The position numbers and the translations under genes were made by a program. The notes below the pieces were generated by a model. It was not told the origin of the DNA. It saw only the letters and a program-made list of their open reading frames with translations, and did not search any database. Positions 1 through 7,587 of a stretch of DNA of 19,430 bases are shown one piece after another. This stretch comes from JBJXGC01 sp046154545 (GTDB taxonomy: Bacteria; Chloroflexota; Dehalococcoidia; Tepidiformales; Tepidiformaceae), in contig JBJXGC010000042.1 in assembly GCA_046154545.1 (NCBI GenBank), positions 1 to 19,430 on the forward strand. Reading direction: 5' to 3'. Every line of letters begins with the position of its first letter. The first letter of the stretch is position 1.

Positions 1-25
1 GCTGCCGTCGTCCGCCTTCCGGGCG

Positions 26-78
26 TAGACTCCACCTCATCGACGCGACTCCCCCGGGAATCGCCTCCCGGCGTCGAT
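26..78 (+). promoter_or_regulatory. Candidate -10 and 5'-leader hairpin upstream of the carboxyltransferase
   Basis: TAGACT at 26-31 is a reasonable -10 hexamer, which would start transcription near 38. Immediately downstream, ATCGACGC (39-46) and GCGTCGAT (71-78) form a perfect 8-bp inverted repeat with a 24-nt loop, ending 12 nt before the ribosome binding site GAGGAGG (91-97). No convincing -35 is visible. The hairpin could affect mRNA stability or access to the RBS; its role is inferred from position only. Confidence 0.4.
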
Positions 79-102
79 CCTGCCCGTCCCGAGGAGGCCC
101 TG

Positions 103-1656
103 ATGTCCTGGATGCCCGAGGTTGAGGAGCTCGAGAAGCGGCGCGCGATGGCCCTGCTCATGGGCGGCCCTGAGGGCATCGCCCGCCAGCGGTCGCGCGG
201 CAAGCTCACCGTGCGCGAGCGCATCGAGGCCCTTGCCGACGCCGGTTCGTTTCGCGAGTTCATGGGCCTCATGGGCAGCGCCACCTACCGCGACGGTGTT
301 CTCGACGACTTCAAGCCGAAGGGCGCGGTCGAGGGCTTCTGCCGGCTGGACGGCCGGAAGGTCGTCGTCTCCGCCGGTGACTTCACCGTGCGGGGCGGTT
401 CGGCCCACGGTTCGGGCGGTGGGCTGGGGATGGAACTGCCCTCCAACAAGCGGGCCCTCGAGTGGCGTCTGCCGTTCATTCGCCTTCTCGACGCCGCCGG
501 CGGGAGCGTGCGCGCCTTCGACGAGCTGGGCCGGACCTACCTCCCCGATGGCAACACCATGTCCGCGCCCGATGTGCAACTGCTCCGCGCGGTGCCCGTG
601 GTCTCCGCCGTCCTCGGCTCGGTAGCGGGGTTGCCCGCGGTGAACGCCTGTATGGCCCATTTCAACCTCATGGTGAAGGGCATCAGCCAGGTCTTTCCGG
701 GCGGTCCGCCCGTGGTGAAGGCCGCACTTGGCTACGACATCACGAAGGAGGAGCTTGGCGGCGAGCAGGTTCACGTCTACGAGAGCGGCGTCATCGACAA
801 CCTGGCAGCAGATGAAGCAGAGGCCTACGCCATGATCCGCCGATTCCTCAGCTATCTCCCGGCCAGCGTCTGGGAGATGGCCCCGCGGGCCGGACCCGGG
901 GACGACCCCGGGCGGGGCGACGAGCGCCTCCTCTCCGTCGTGCCGCGAGACCGGCGCCGCGCCTACGACGCCCACAAGGTAATCGACATGGTCGTGGACG
1001 ACGGTTCGTTCTTCGAAATCGCGCCGTTCTACGGTCGCACGCGAATAACCGGGCTCGCCCGCCTCAACGGCTACCCGGTCGGGGTCATGGCGAACAACCC
1101 GATGCGTGGCGGATCGACGGACGTGGCCGGCGGCGACAAGGTCATCCGCCTCATCCAGCTCTGCGACACCTTCCATCTTCCCCTGGTCTCCTTCGCCGAT
1201 GAGCCCGGCTTCTCCGTCGGGCTGGAGATGGAGAAGAAGGGCATTGAACGGGCCGGCGCCCGGCTGGTCGTCGCCACCTGCGAGAGCCAGATGCCATGGG
1301 CGACGGTGGTGATGGGCCAGCTCTATGGCGTCGCCGGCCAGTGCCAACACCGCACGACGGGCATGTTCCGGCGCTACGCCTGGCCGCCGGCCAACTGGGG
1401 CTCCATGCACATCGAAGGTGGCGCCTCCGCCGCCTACCGGCGCGAGATCGAATCGGCCCCGGACCCGGAAGCGAGGCGGCTGGAGATCGAGGCGCGCCTC
1501 AAGGCGATCGCCTCGCCGTTCCGGACGGCGGAGGTCACTGGCCAGGACATCATCGACCCACGCGAGACGCGTCAGCTGCTCTGCGAATTCGTGGAGGACG
1601 CGCAGGCCGTCCTCCGCACGCAGCTCGGGCCGACCTCCGTCCCGTATCGGCCGTAG
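103..1656 (+). CDS. Acyl-CoA carboxylase carboxyltransferase (beta) subunit
   Basis: This 517-residue protein has the length and two crotonase-fold halves of the propionyl/acetyl-CoA carboxylase beta family (usually 510-530). The subunit moves the carboxyl group from carboxybiotin to an acyl-CoA in the cytoplasm. The N-terminal half carries the glycine-rich oxyanion loop (R97-G-G-S) after VVSAGDFTV. The C-terminal half has ANNPMRGGSTD (around 331-340), DKVIRLIQLCDTF, the PLVSFADEPGF stretch and a second oxyanion loop YGVAG (408-412). The ATG at 103 follows GAGGAGG with 5-nt spacing. A family III CoA-transferase starts 5 nt after its stop, so the two are almost surely co-transcribed and perhaps translationally coupled. 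A biotin carrier protein lies at 4088-4300; no biotin carboxylase is present here. The acyl-CoA substrate cannot be read from the sequence. Confidence 0.9.
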   Translation: MSWMPEVEELEKRRAMALLMGGPEGIARQRSRGKLTVRERIEALADAGSFREFMGLMGSATYRDGVLDDFKPKGAVEGFCRLDGRKVVVSAGDFTVRGGSAHGSGGGLGMELPSNKRALEWRLPFIRLLDAAGGSVRAFDELGRTYLPDGNTMSAPDVQLLRAVPVVSAVLGSVAGLPAVNACMAHFNLMVKGISQVFPGGPPVVKAALGYDITKEELGGEQVHVYESGVIDNLAADEAEAYAMIRRFLSYLPASVWEMAPRAGPGDDPGRGDERLLSVVPRDRRRAYDAHKVIDMVVDDGSFFEIAPFYGRTRITGLARLNGYPVGVMANNPMRGGSTDVAGGDKVIRLIQLCDTFHLPLVSFADEPGFSVGLEMEKKGIERAGARLVVATCESQMPWATVVMGQLYGVAGQCQHRTTGMFRRYAWPPANWGSMHIEGGASAAYRREIESAPDPEARRLEIEARLKAIASPFRTAEVTGQDIIDPRETRQLLCEFVEDAQAVLRTQLGPTSVPYRP

Positions 1657-1661
1657 CGGCG

Positions 1662-4070
1662 GTGCGGCCGTTCGAGGAGCTCCGGGTGGTCGAGTTCGCT
1701 GGCGCTGAGGCCGGAGCCTACTGCGCGAAGCTGTTCGCCGACCTCGGCGCCAAGGTGATCAAGGTCGAGCCGCCCGGCGGCGACCCCCGGCGGCTGGATG
1801 GCGAGCGCTGGGGCGAGATCGGGACCACCTTCGCCTACCTCAACACGAGCAAGACCGCGGTGGAACTGGACCCGGCCAGCCCCGCTGGCCGCGGCCGGCT
1901 GCGCGAACTGCTGGACGCGGCGGACGTGCTCGTCGAGAGTTCGGCGCCGGAGCCGCTTCAGCCTCTCAGCCTGGGCGCCGGCGGAGCGCCCCCGAGGCTC
2001 GTCCGGGTCGCCATCTCCCCGTTCGGGCTTTCAGGCCCGTACTCCGGGTTCAGGTCGAACACGTTCACCGACGATGCGATCGGCGGCCATCTCTACCTGA
2101 ACGGCGAGCCCCGCCGGGAACCGATCCGCCGGCCCGGGCTGCACACCGCCTACCAGGCCGGGACGCAGGCCTTCGTTGGGGCGATGGCCGCGCTCCTCGC
2201 TCGCGAGCGCACCGGCGCCGGGCAGGCAGTGGAGGTTTCGCACTTCGAAGGTATCGCCAGCCTGCATCAGCACACGGTCTCGATGTGGACGCATGGCGGC
2301 TTCATCCTCAGACGCGAGGGCAACCGCCAGCCCGGGCTCTGGCACCCGGTCGGCGTCTATCGCTGCAAGGACGGGTACGTGCAGCTCAGCCTGCCGAGCC
2401 AGCGGATGGTTGAGCCGTTTCTGCTCGCCGCCGGGCTCGGGTCGATGCTCCAGGACTCCCGTTTCGCCGACGACTACGCCCGTGGCACGCACAAGGACCA
2501 ATTCGACGCGGCCATCGAGCCGTGGCTCATGGCCCACACTGTCGAGGAGGTTGTCGCCCTCGGCCAGGCGGTGCACACGCCCGTCGGCCCGGTCCCGGGC
2601 ATGCTGGAGGTCAGCGCGGATGACCACCTTGGGCAGCGTGGCTACTGGGTCACGATCCCGGGCGAGCCTTCCCTCCGTTTCCCGCGCGGTCCGTTCCAGG
2701 TGGAAGGTCACATCACGGTCCCGGTTTCGCCACCGGCCCGTGAAGCGCAGCCCGCTCCCGCATGGACGATCACCGAGTCCGGGGCCGAGGCTGCACCGGC
2801 CACGCCGGATGTCCCCAAAATGCCGCTTGAGGGCGTGCGAGTGCTCGACCTGACGAGGGTCTGGGCCGGGCCGCTGGCCGGGCGTTTCCTCGCCGACCTC
2901 GGGGCCGACGTCATCGCGGTGGAGATGCCGGGTGGGCGAGGGCCCCGCGACGTGCCGGCTTCGGCGGCGTTTATCACGCACCTCTACCCCGAGAACGACG
3001 TCGGCGACCGGCCCTGGAACCGGGCCGGTGGGTTCAACAAACTGTTCCGGAACCGGCGCGGGATCACGCTCGACCTCAAGCACCCGCGCTGCGCCGAGAT
3101 CTTTGCCGAACTGATCAGAGGCGCGGACGTCCTTCTCGAGAACTACAGCCCGCGGGTGATGGCCCAGCTCGGGTTCGACGACGAGACGCTGCGCCGGTTG
3201 AACCCGCACATCATCCACGCCGCGATGCCGGGTTATGGCCGCAGCGGGCCCAAGCGCGATTGGGTGGCCTTCGGCCCGCTTATCGAGGCGAGCGCCGGGC
3301 TCACCGCGATGATGGGCTACACGGATAGCGGTCCCTATCGCTCGGGCATCGCCTGGCCGGACCCGGTCTCGGGGATGAACGCCGCCGCCGGCGTCCTGGT
3401 GGCGCTCTGGGACCGCGAAGCCGACCCTGAACGCCGCGGACGGAACATGGAGATGGCGATGATCGAGGCGATGGGCGCCTTCGTGGGTGAAGAGCTGTTG
3501 GCCGCCCAGGTACGCGGTTCGGACGCGCCCCGCCGGGGCAACCGCGATCCCCGCTCGGCGCCGCAGGGGTGCTATCCGTGCGCCGGTGCTGACCGCTGGG
3601 TGGCCATCAGCGTCACCGACGACGCGGCCTGGCGGGCGCTCTGCGACGAGGCCGGCCTTCCGGGGGTGTGGCGCGGATGGGCGCTTTCCCAACGGCTCGA
3701 GCACCATGACGAGGTCGATGAGGCGCTGGCTGCCTGGACGCGGGGCCACACGCCCCACGAACTCATGCGGACGCTCCAGGCCCGTGGCGTCGCCGCCGTC
3801 GCCGTCAGCGACGCCCGCGACCTCGTGGAGGACCCGCACCTCGCCGCCCGGGGGTTCTGGGCACGGCAGGACCATCCCGAAGTGGGCCCACGGCTTTACC
3901 CCGGCAACGCCATCCGGTTGAGTGAGACTCCCGTCCAATACCGTCGCCCAGCGCCAACGCTTGGGCAACATAACGACGAGATCCTGCACGGCGAACTCGG
4001 GGTCTCCCGGGTCGAGCTGACGCGGCTGCGCGAGGGCGGTTTCATCGCGGAGGTTCCCCCGCCCCGCTGA
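1662..4070 (+). CDS. Fused two-domain family III (CaiB/BaiF) CoA-transferase
   Basis: The protein has 802 residues, about twice the usual 380-430, and contains two CaiB/BaiF domains in tandem (about 1-385 and 387-802). Family III enzymes move CoA between organic acids through an aspartyl-CoA thioester. Each half begins with the typical strand-helix block (ELRVVEFAG...ADLGAKVIKVE; GVRVLDLTRVWAGPLAGRFLADLGADVIAVE). The aspartate position aligned by the downstream G...A..G..AAL helix is D567 in the second half (WPDPVSGMNAAAG) but A163 in the first (HTAYQAGTQAF). The fusion may therefore work like a two-subunit transferase with one catalytic half. I chose GTG 1662, 5 nt after the upstream stop; the open frame extends back to 1296 but that part is antisense-like and overlaps the carboxyltransferase. 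Substrates are unknown; the carboxyltransferase neighbour suggests a CoA-activated organic acid. Confidence 0.85.
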   Translation: MRPFEELRVVEFAGAEAGAYCAKLFADLGAKVIKVEPPGGDPRRLDGERWGEIGTTFAYLNTSKTAVELDPASPAGRGRLRELLDAADVLVESSAPEPLQPLSLGAGGAPPRLVRVAISPFGLSGPYSGFRSNTFTDDAIGGHLYLNGEPRREPIRRPGLHTAYQAGTQAFVGAMAALLARERTGAGQAVEVSHFEGIASLHQHTVSMWTHGGFILRREGNRQPGLWHPVGVYRCKDGYVQLSLPSQRMVEPFLLAAGLGSMLQDSRFADDYARGTHKDQFDAAIEPWLMAHTVEEVVALGQAVHTPVGPVPGMLEVSADDHLGQRGYWVTIPGEPSLRFPRGPFQVEGHITVPVSPPAREAQPAPAWTITESGAEAAPATPDVPKMPLEGVRVLDLTRVWAGPLAGRFLADLGADVIAVEMPGGRGPRDVPASAAFITHLYPENDVGDRPWNRAGGFNKLFRNRRGITLDLKHPRCAEIFAELIRGADVLLENYSPRVMAQLGFDDETLRRLNPHIIHAAMPGYGRSGPKRDWVAFGPLIEASAGLTAMMGYTDSGPYRSGIAWPDPVSGMNAAAGVLVALWDREADPERRGRNMEMAMIEAMGAFVGEELLAAQVRGSDAPRRGNRDPRSAPQGCYPCAGADRWVAISVTDDAAWRALCDEAGLPGVWRGWALSQRLEHHDEVDEALAAWTRGHTPHELMRTLQARGVAAVAVSDARDLVEDPHLAARGFWARQDHPEVGPRLYPGNAIRLSETPVQYRRPAPTLGQHNDEILHGELGVSRVELTRLREGGFIAEVPPPR

Positions 4071-4087
4071 CAGCTCCACGCATCGGT

Positions 4088-4300
4088 TCAGCTGATGGTG
4101 AGCAGGACATCGCCCTCGGCGACGCTCGTCTTTGGCTCGACGGCGATGCTGGTCACTGAGCCGGCATGGGGCGCCTCGACGGGGATCTCCATCTTCATCG
4201 ACTCAAGGATGATCAGTTCGTCTCCGGCGGCGACGGTGTCTCCGACCGAGACCACGATCTCCCAGATACTTCCGGCCATGGGGGACTTCACTTCGGTCAC
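4088..4300 (-). CDS. Stand-alone biotin carboxyl carrier (biotinyl/lipoyl domain) protein
   Basis: This 70-residue protein is a single biotinyl domain. The hallmark ESMKMEIPV places the biotinylated lysine at K36, and the symmetrical hammerhead fold is indicated by PMAGSIWEIVVSVGDTV and GSVTSIAVEPKTSVAEGDVLLTIS. It would shuttle carboxybiotin between a biotin carboxylase and the carboxyltransferase at 103-1656. Its GTG start at 4300 has GAGG 6 nt upstream on the minus strand; there is no alternative start codon between it and the in-frame stop upstream. It converges on the CoA-transferase with a 17-nt gap, so it is transcribed separately from its likely partner. Biotin rather than lipoate is inferred from the MKM motif. 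Confidence 0.9.
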   Translation of the reverse strand: MTEVKSPMAGSIWEIVVSVGDTVAAGDELIILESMKMEIPVEAPHAGSVTSIAVEPKTSVAEGDVLLTIS

Positions 4301-4475
4301 GCGGGCCTCACGGTTGGGTAGGATTGGTGCGATGGGGTCGCCACCGTCTGCCGCAGCCTAGGGCTTCGGTGGGGGCAAGGGCAATGGACCGCGGGCTGTC
4401 ACCGGTTGGCGTCCGGCCTGGCCGGCCTTGCCGTGCCGGTTCCTCTCCGCAGCGACACAGGCCGGCCCCGCCGTT

Positions 4476-4503
4476 TTGGCGAGACGCTCGGCTGTGGTAT
4501 AGT
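4476..4503 (+). promoter_or_regulatory. Promoter of tRNA-Gly
   Basis: TTGGCG (4476-4481), a 16-nt spacer and TATAGT (4498-4503) form a good sigma-70-type promoter. TGG directly before the hexamer makes it an extended -10. Transcription would start near 4510, just before the tRNA 5' end at 4516. The rest of 4301-4475 shows no gene. Confidence 0.65.
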
Positions 4504-4515
4504 TGGCCTTCGCGG

Positions 4516-4590
4516 GCGGAAGTAGCTCAGTGGTAGAGCGCCTCCTTGCCAAGGAGGAGGTCGCGAGTTCGACCCTCGTCTTCCGCTCCA
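4516..4590 (+). tRNA. tRNA-Gly (anticodon GCC)
   Basis: The full cloverleaf is visible: acceptor stem GCGGAAG/CTTCCGC, D-arm GCTC...GAGC with loop AGTGGTA, anticodon stem CCTCC/GGAGG with loop TTGCCAA (anticodon GCC at 4548-4550), short variable loop, and T-arm GCGAG-TTCGACC-CTCGT. The CCA end is encoded (4588-4590). GCC reads GGC and GGU glycine codons. It has its own promoter just upstream and a strong terminator 14 nt downstream, so it is a single-gene transcript. Confidence 0.97.
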
Positions 4591-4604
4591 ACTCCGTACC
4601 AGAT

Positions 4605-4627
4605 GAGCCCGCTTCGGCGGGCTCTTT
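4605..4627 (+). terminator. Rho-independent terminator after tRNA-Gly
   Basis: GAGCCCGC - TTCG - GCGGGCTC is a perfect 8-bp hairpin with a UUCG tetraloop, followed by TTT. It lies between the tRNA 3' end and the converging nucleotidyltransferase stop at 4648. On the minus strand it has no T-tract, so it mainly serves the tRNA. Confidence 0.85.
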
Positions 4628-4647
4628 GCTGCGCGGCAGCACCGCGC

Positions 4648-5454
4648 TCAGCCATGCGCACTGCCCACCGCTTCGTTGGCGAAACGGACAAATTCGACAG
4701 TCTGCGCGGATGTGCCCACGCCATCCGGCTGGCGGACGGCTGATCCCTCCCGGCGCCAGGCCATTGCCGCGCGAATGAGCTCCGCCCATGCCGGGAACGT
4801 GCTCTCCGCCCAGCCGGCCGCGTCCTCTTTTGAGGCCTGGTGGCCGGTGCGGGAGGTGTAGAGCGTCCGGCACATCGTGAGAATGACGTAGGCGCGCGAC
4901 CCGGGCCGTCCTGCCCGTTCTGCGGCGTTGTCCACCCACCACGGCATCATGCTCCGGACGGCCGCCACGAACTCATCACAGCCGATCAGCGGGACGAATG
5001 TCGAAGACGGCGGGCCGAAGAGCGTGACGCCGTTCTCCTGCACGTCGTACCAGTTCATCGTCCACAGGCGGTCGGCCTCCCGGAAGTGGATCGGTTCGCC
5101 CGGGCTGATAGCGACGATCGTGCCGGGCTGGGTGCGAAACGTCGCGAGAGCCGCCCGGGGCATGTACTGGACCTCGATGTGGTCGTCCCAGGCCGGGTGG
5201 CCACGAGCAACGGCGTCGTGCATCCGCCTCAGGCCGGCGAGGCCGCGCTCGTCGGCTTCCGTCGCAGTCACCGCGAGGAGGTCAACGTCGCTGATGCCTG
5301 CGAGGTAATCACCGGATGCGGCTGAGCCGTACAGGTAAAGGCCGAGGAGCGCATCGCCGAGTTCACCCCGCATCGCGGGCAAGAGCACCGCGAGGATCTC
5401 GTTCACATCGTCGAAGCGCGTCAATCCCATCGGCCCGAGAACTCCCGTAGCCAT
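4648..5454 (-). CDS. Aminoglycoside adenylyltransferase-like nucleotidyltransferase (ANT family)
   Basis: The 268-residue protein looks like the AadA/ANT(3'')-type family: an N-terminal polymerase-beta-like nucleotidyltransferase domain and a C-terminal helical DUF4111-like domain. Visible motifs are YGSAASGDYLAGISDVDLL, with G43-S44 and metal-binding D56 and D58, and a third acidic residue at E94 in HIEVQYMP, matching the base position of AadA. The C-terminal MCRTLYTSRTG...SKEDAAGWA block is typical of the family. ATG 5454 follows AGGTGG with 7-nt spacing. It lies 56 nt downstream of the NIPSNAP-like gene on the same strand and may be co-transcribed with it. A paralogue is at 7588-8496. Chromosomal members often have no proven resistance role, so the substrate is left open. 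Confidence 0.8.
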   Translation of the reverse strand: MATGVLGPMGLTRFDDVNEILAVLLPAMRGELGDALLGLYLYGSAASGDYLAGISDVDLLAVTATEADERGLAGLRRMHDAVARGHPAWDDHIEVQYMPRAALATFRTQPGTIVAISPGEPIHFREADRLWTMNWYDVQENGVTLFGPPSSTFVPLIGCDEFVAAVRSMMPWWVDNAAERAGRPGSRAYVILTMCRTLYTSRTGHQASKEDAAGWAESTFPAWAELIRAAMAWRREGSAVRQPDGVGTSAQTVEFVRFANEAVGSAHG

Positions 5455-5510
5455 CAGCGCGCCACCTGACCGGCCCTCAGTGCTCGTGCCTCATGCCGCA
5501 TCCCTCGTCC

Positions 5511-6179
5511 CTACTGGAGTGGCGAGTACGGCAATGGGTTCAGGAAGTAGGTTGACTCCTCCGGCGCGACTTCCCGCAGGTCGCGCATTAGGTCGGCGAG
5601 CGCGTCGCCCGGCCGGTAGTCGAGCGGGAACAGTCCGCCCGGCATCACCCAGATATCGGTCGCCTCGCCGCGCTGGCCGACCGTGGTCTCGTAGGCCGTC
5701 ACCAGGTTGATCGCTTCGCCGCTGTCCGTCATGTCGGAAAGGCGGCCAACAACGTCGTAGAACTTGAGCTGGCCGCCTGAGCGTACGTTCAGGATCGCCT
5801 GCATGTACTGCCGTGGCTTCGCCGGCTTCGCCGTCAGCGCTTTCTGCAGGCGTTGCTCGGTCGCGTACGGCACGGGCACGCCCATCTTGGCCGACTCCGA
5901 GAGGCTGAACTTCCCGGCCCACGAGGCCATCGACTTCGCCATTTCGGTGTCGGCGCGGAGCGATTGCCCCGCCTTCTCGTACGCGGTCGCGTTTTCGAAG
6001 CGGATGAGAAGGACATCCTGGCCCATCGCCCCGCCGGTGCGCTTCCAGGCGCCGATGACGTCGTAGCCGTTGCGCTTCAGCGCGGGGATTACGCTTTCGC
6101 CATACCAATCGACGTAGGTGTCGAAGGCGGTGTTCGTCAGCGGCTTCACGGTGTGGATGGCTTCGATGAACAGGGTCAT
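5511..6179 (-). CDS. NIPSNAP-like dimeric alpha/beta-barrel protein
   Basis: This 222-residue cytoplasmic protein has two ferredoxin-like halves (about 1-105 and 123-215). The first has the pattern of NIPSNAP-type or stress-responsive alpha/beta-barrel proteins: an N-terminal strand (MTLFIEAIHTVKP), a helix with YGESVIPALKRNGYDVIGAWK, then DVLLIRFENATAYEKA. No catalytic residues can be assigned. The open frame runs upstream to 6335, but ATG 6179 is preceded by GGAGG with 6-nt spacing and is the clear start. A possible -10 (TATCGT on the minus strand) lies at 6204-6209. It is divergent from the amidohydrolase at 6351; such small barrel proteins often sit beside catabolic enzymes, but any partnership here is inference. 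Confidence 0.6.
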   Translation of the reverse strand: MTLFIEAIHTVKPLTNTAFDTYVDWYGESVIPALKRNGYDVIGAWKRTGGAMGQDVLLIRFENATAYEKAGQSLRADTEMAKSMASWAGKFSLSESAKMGVPVPYATEQRLQKALTAKPAKPRQYMQAILNVRSGGQLKFYDVVGRLSDMTDSGEAINLVTAYETTVGQRGEATDIWVMPGGLFPLDYRPGDALADLMRDLREVAPEESTYFLNPLPYSPLQ

Positions 6180-6253
6180 GTTCGTCCTCCGGGTTCGGGC
6201 CGCACGATACCCTCCGCGCCGGCCAGCGGCCAGTGCGGCGGCAGCCCAGGGTG

Positions 6254-6282
6254 TTGACAGCGGGCCCAAAGCGACGTACATC
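6254..6282 (+). promoter_or_regulatory. Promoter of the amidohydrolase at 6351
   Basis: A perfect -35 TTGACA (6254-6259) is followed after 17 nt by TACATC (6277-6282), a weak -10. Transcription would begin near 6289, giving a leader of about 60 nt before ATG 6351. The divergent NIPSNAP-like gene starts at 6179, so 6180-6350 is a shared control region. Confidence 0.55.
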
Positions 6283-6350
6283 TCAGAATACTTCGGGCTT
6301 GGCGAACTATTCGTAGCCACCGTCCGACATCTCACGGCGAAGGTGCTCCT

Positions 6351-7508
6351 ATGGCTGCCTCAGGCGTCCTTGAAATCCCGAAAATGATCGACATCGGCGA
6401 TGCCCGCTACCGGCGGCCGGAGTCCGAGGGCAAGCCGCTCCCGGCCGGCACGGTCGTCGTTTCGGCCGACAGCCACTGGCTCGAAGGGGACATCTGGATC
6501 GACCGCTTCCCGGCCCATATGAAGGACCGCGCCCCGCGGGTGTTCTGGGAAGACGGCGGCTGGGAGCTGGAGCTCGGTGGCAAGCGCCTCACACTCCCCG
6601 GCCAGGCCGCGGCGTCCTGTTCGTTCGAATGCGTACCCGGCTTCAACCAGGTGGACCAGCGCATGAAGGACCTCGACGCTGAGGGCGTCGATAAGGAGAT
6701 CATCTTCCCGCAGAAGTTCTTCACCTTGCTCTTCCTCGAGAACCTGGAGGAGAAAGAGTGGTGTGCCCGAGCTTACAACCAGGGCCTGGCCGAGTTCTGC
6801 AACAAGGCGCCGGACCGGCTCCACGGGGTCGGCATCCTCAACTGGTGGAACCCGGAGCAGACGAAGGACGCCCTCGCCGAGATCAAGGCCCTCGGCCTGA
6901 AGACGGCGATGGTCCCCATCCAGCCGGGCAAGTTCGCGGACGGCGAGTCGATCTTTTACCACCACGAGCGGATGGAGCCGTTCTGGGAGGCGATCGAGGA
7001 GGCCGGCCTGCCGATCTGCTTCCATATCGGTGAGCGGCCCGTGAACCCATCGACCTCGCCGCGCGGCGCCGCCGGCATTTTCGTGATGCAGCAGATGGGC
7101 GGCATGCGCAACGTCTGGTCAACGCTCACCTTCGGCGGCGTCTTCGACCGCACGCCCGGTCTCCAGGTGATCTTCGTCGAAAGCGGCCTCCACTGGGTGC
7201 CCGGCGCGCTCCAGGAAGCGGACATGATCTACGAATCGTTCCCCAGCCATGTGCGCCCCAAGCTCATGCACAAGCCGAGTTCCTACTGGTCGAAGAACTG
7301 CTCCGCCACCTTCATGGTTGATCCGGCCGGGCTCGAAATGATGCACCGGATCGGCGCCGGCAACGCTATGTGGTCGAGCGACTACCCCCACAACGAGAGC
7401 ACCTTCGGTTACTCGCGCAGCGCCGTGCAGGCCGTGTTCGACGCGGTGAGCGTCGAGGAGGCCCAGAAGATCGTTGGCGGCAACGCGATCCGGGTGTTCG
7501 GTCTGTAG
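6351..7508 (+). CDS. Amidohydrolase-2 family metal-dependent hydrolase/decarboxylase
   Basis: The 385-residue protein has the TIM-barrel layout of the ACMSD/amidohydrolase-2 family. Metal-binding positions are D40-x-H42 (SADSHWLE), H225 (CFHIGE) and D344 in WSSDYPH. The place where ACMSD has its catalytic histidine reads VESG (E277), as in the large uncharacterised branch of the family. Members hydrolyse C-N or C-O bonds or decarboxylate aromatic acids such as resorcylates; the substrate here is unknown. ATG 6351 has AAGGTG 5 nt upstream, and a promoter lies at 6254-6282. A second, divergent family member is at 9233-10483. A nucleotidyltransferase gene follows after 79 nt. Confidence 0.85.
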   Translation: MAASGVLEIPKMIDIGDARYRRPESEGKPLPAGTVVVSADSHWLEGDIWIDRFPAHMKDRAPRVFWEDGGWELELGGKRLTLPGQAAASCSFECVPGFNQVDQRMKDLDAEGVDKEIIFPQKFFTLLFLENLEEKEWCARAYNQGLAEFCNKAPDRLHGVGILNWWNPEQTKDALAEIKALGLKTAMVPIQPGKFADGESIFYHHERMEPFWEAIEEAGLPICFHIGERPVNPSTSPRGAAGIFVMQQMGGMRNVWSTLTFGGVFDRTPGLQVIFVESGLHWVPGALQEADMIYESFPSHVRPKLMHKPSSYWSKNCSATFMVDPAGLEMMHRIGAGNAMWSSDYPHNESTFGYSRSAVQAVFDAVSVEEAQKIVGGNAIRVFGL

Positions 7509-7574
7509 CGGCCTCGTCCGGCCGTCCAGCTCTTGTGCGGCAAGCCGGCGTTCGCCTGAGCCGTGGGGCCTCGA

Positions 7575-7580
7575 TAGGCT
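7575..7580 (+). promoter_or_regulatory. -10 element of a leaderless promoter
   Basis: TAGGCT ends 7 nt before ATG 7588, which has no Shine-Dalgarno sequence, so transcription would start at or next to the A of the ATG. The best -35-like hexamer is TTCGCC at 7551-7556 (18-nt spacer), which is weak. Confidence 0.45.
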
Positions 7581-7587
7581 TTCCGGG

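Noticed and set aside
37..1410. 457-codon open frame on the minus strand
   Set aside because: Fully antisense to the clear carboxyltransferase; low-complexity Ala/Gly/Arg/His composition and no domain. An effect of high GC at third positions.
1296..1661. N-terminal extension of the CoA-transferase frame
   Set aside because: It overlaps the carboxyltransferase out of frame and has no similarity to the family; the domain starts at 1662.
2031..4079. 682-codon open frame on the minus strand
   Set aside because: Antisense to the CoA-transferase, whose domains are unmistakable; the antisense product has no recognisable motif.
7509..7540. CGGCC/GGCCG hairpin after the first amidohydrolase as a terminator
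   Set aside because: The stem is only 5 bp and there is no T-tract.
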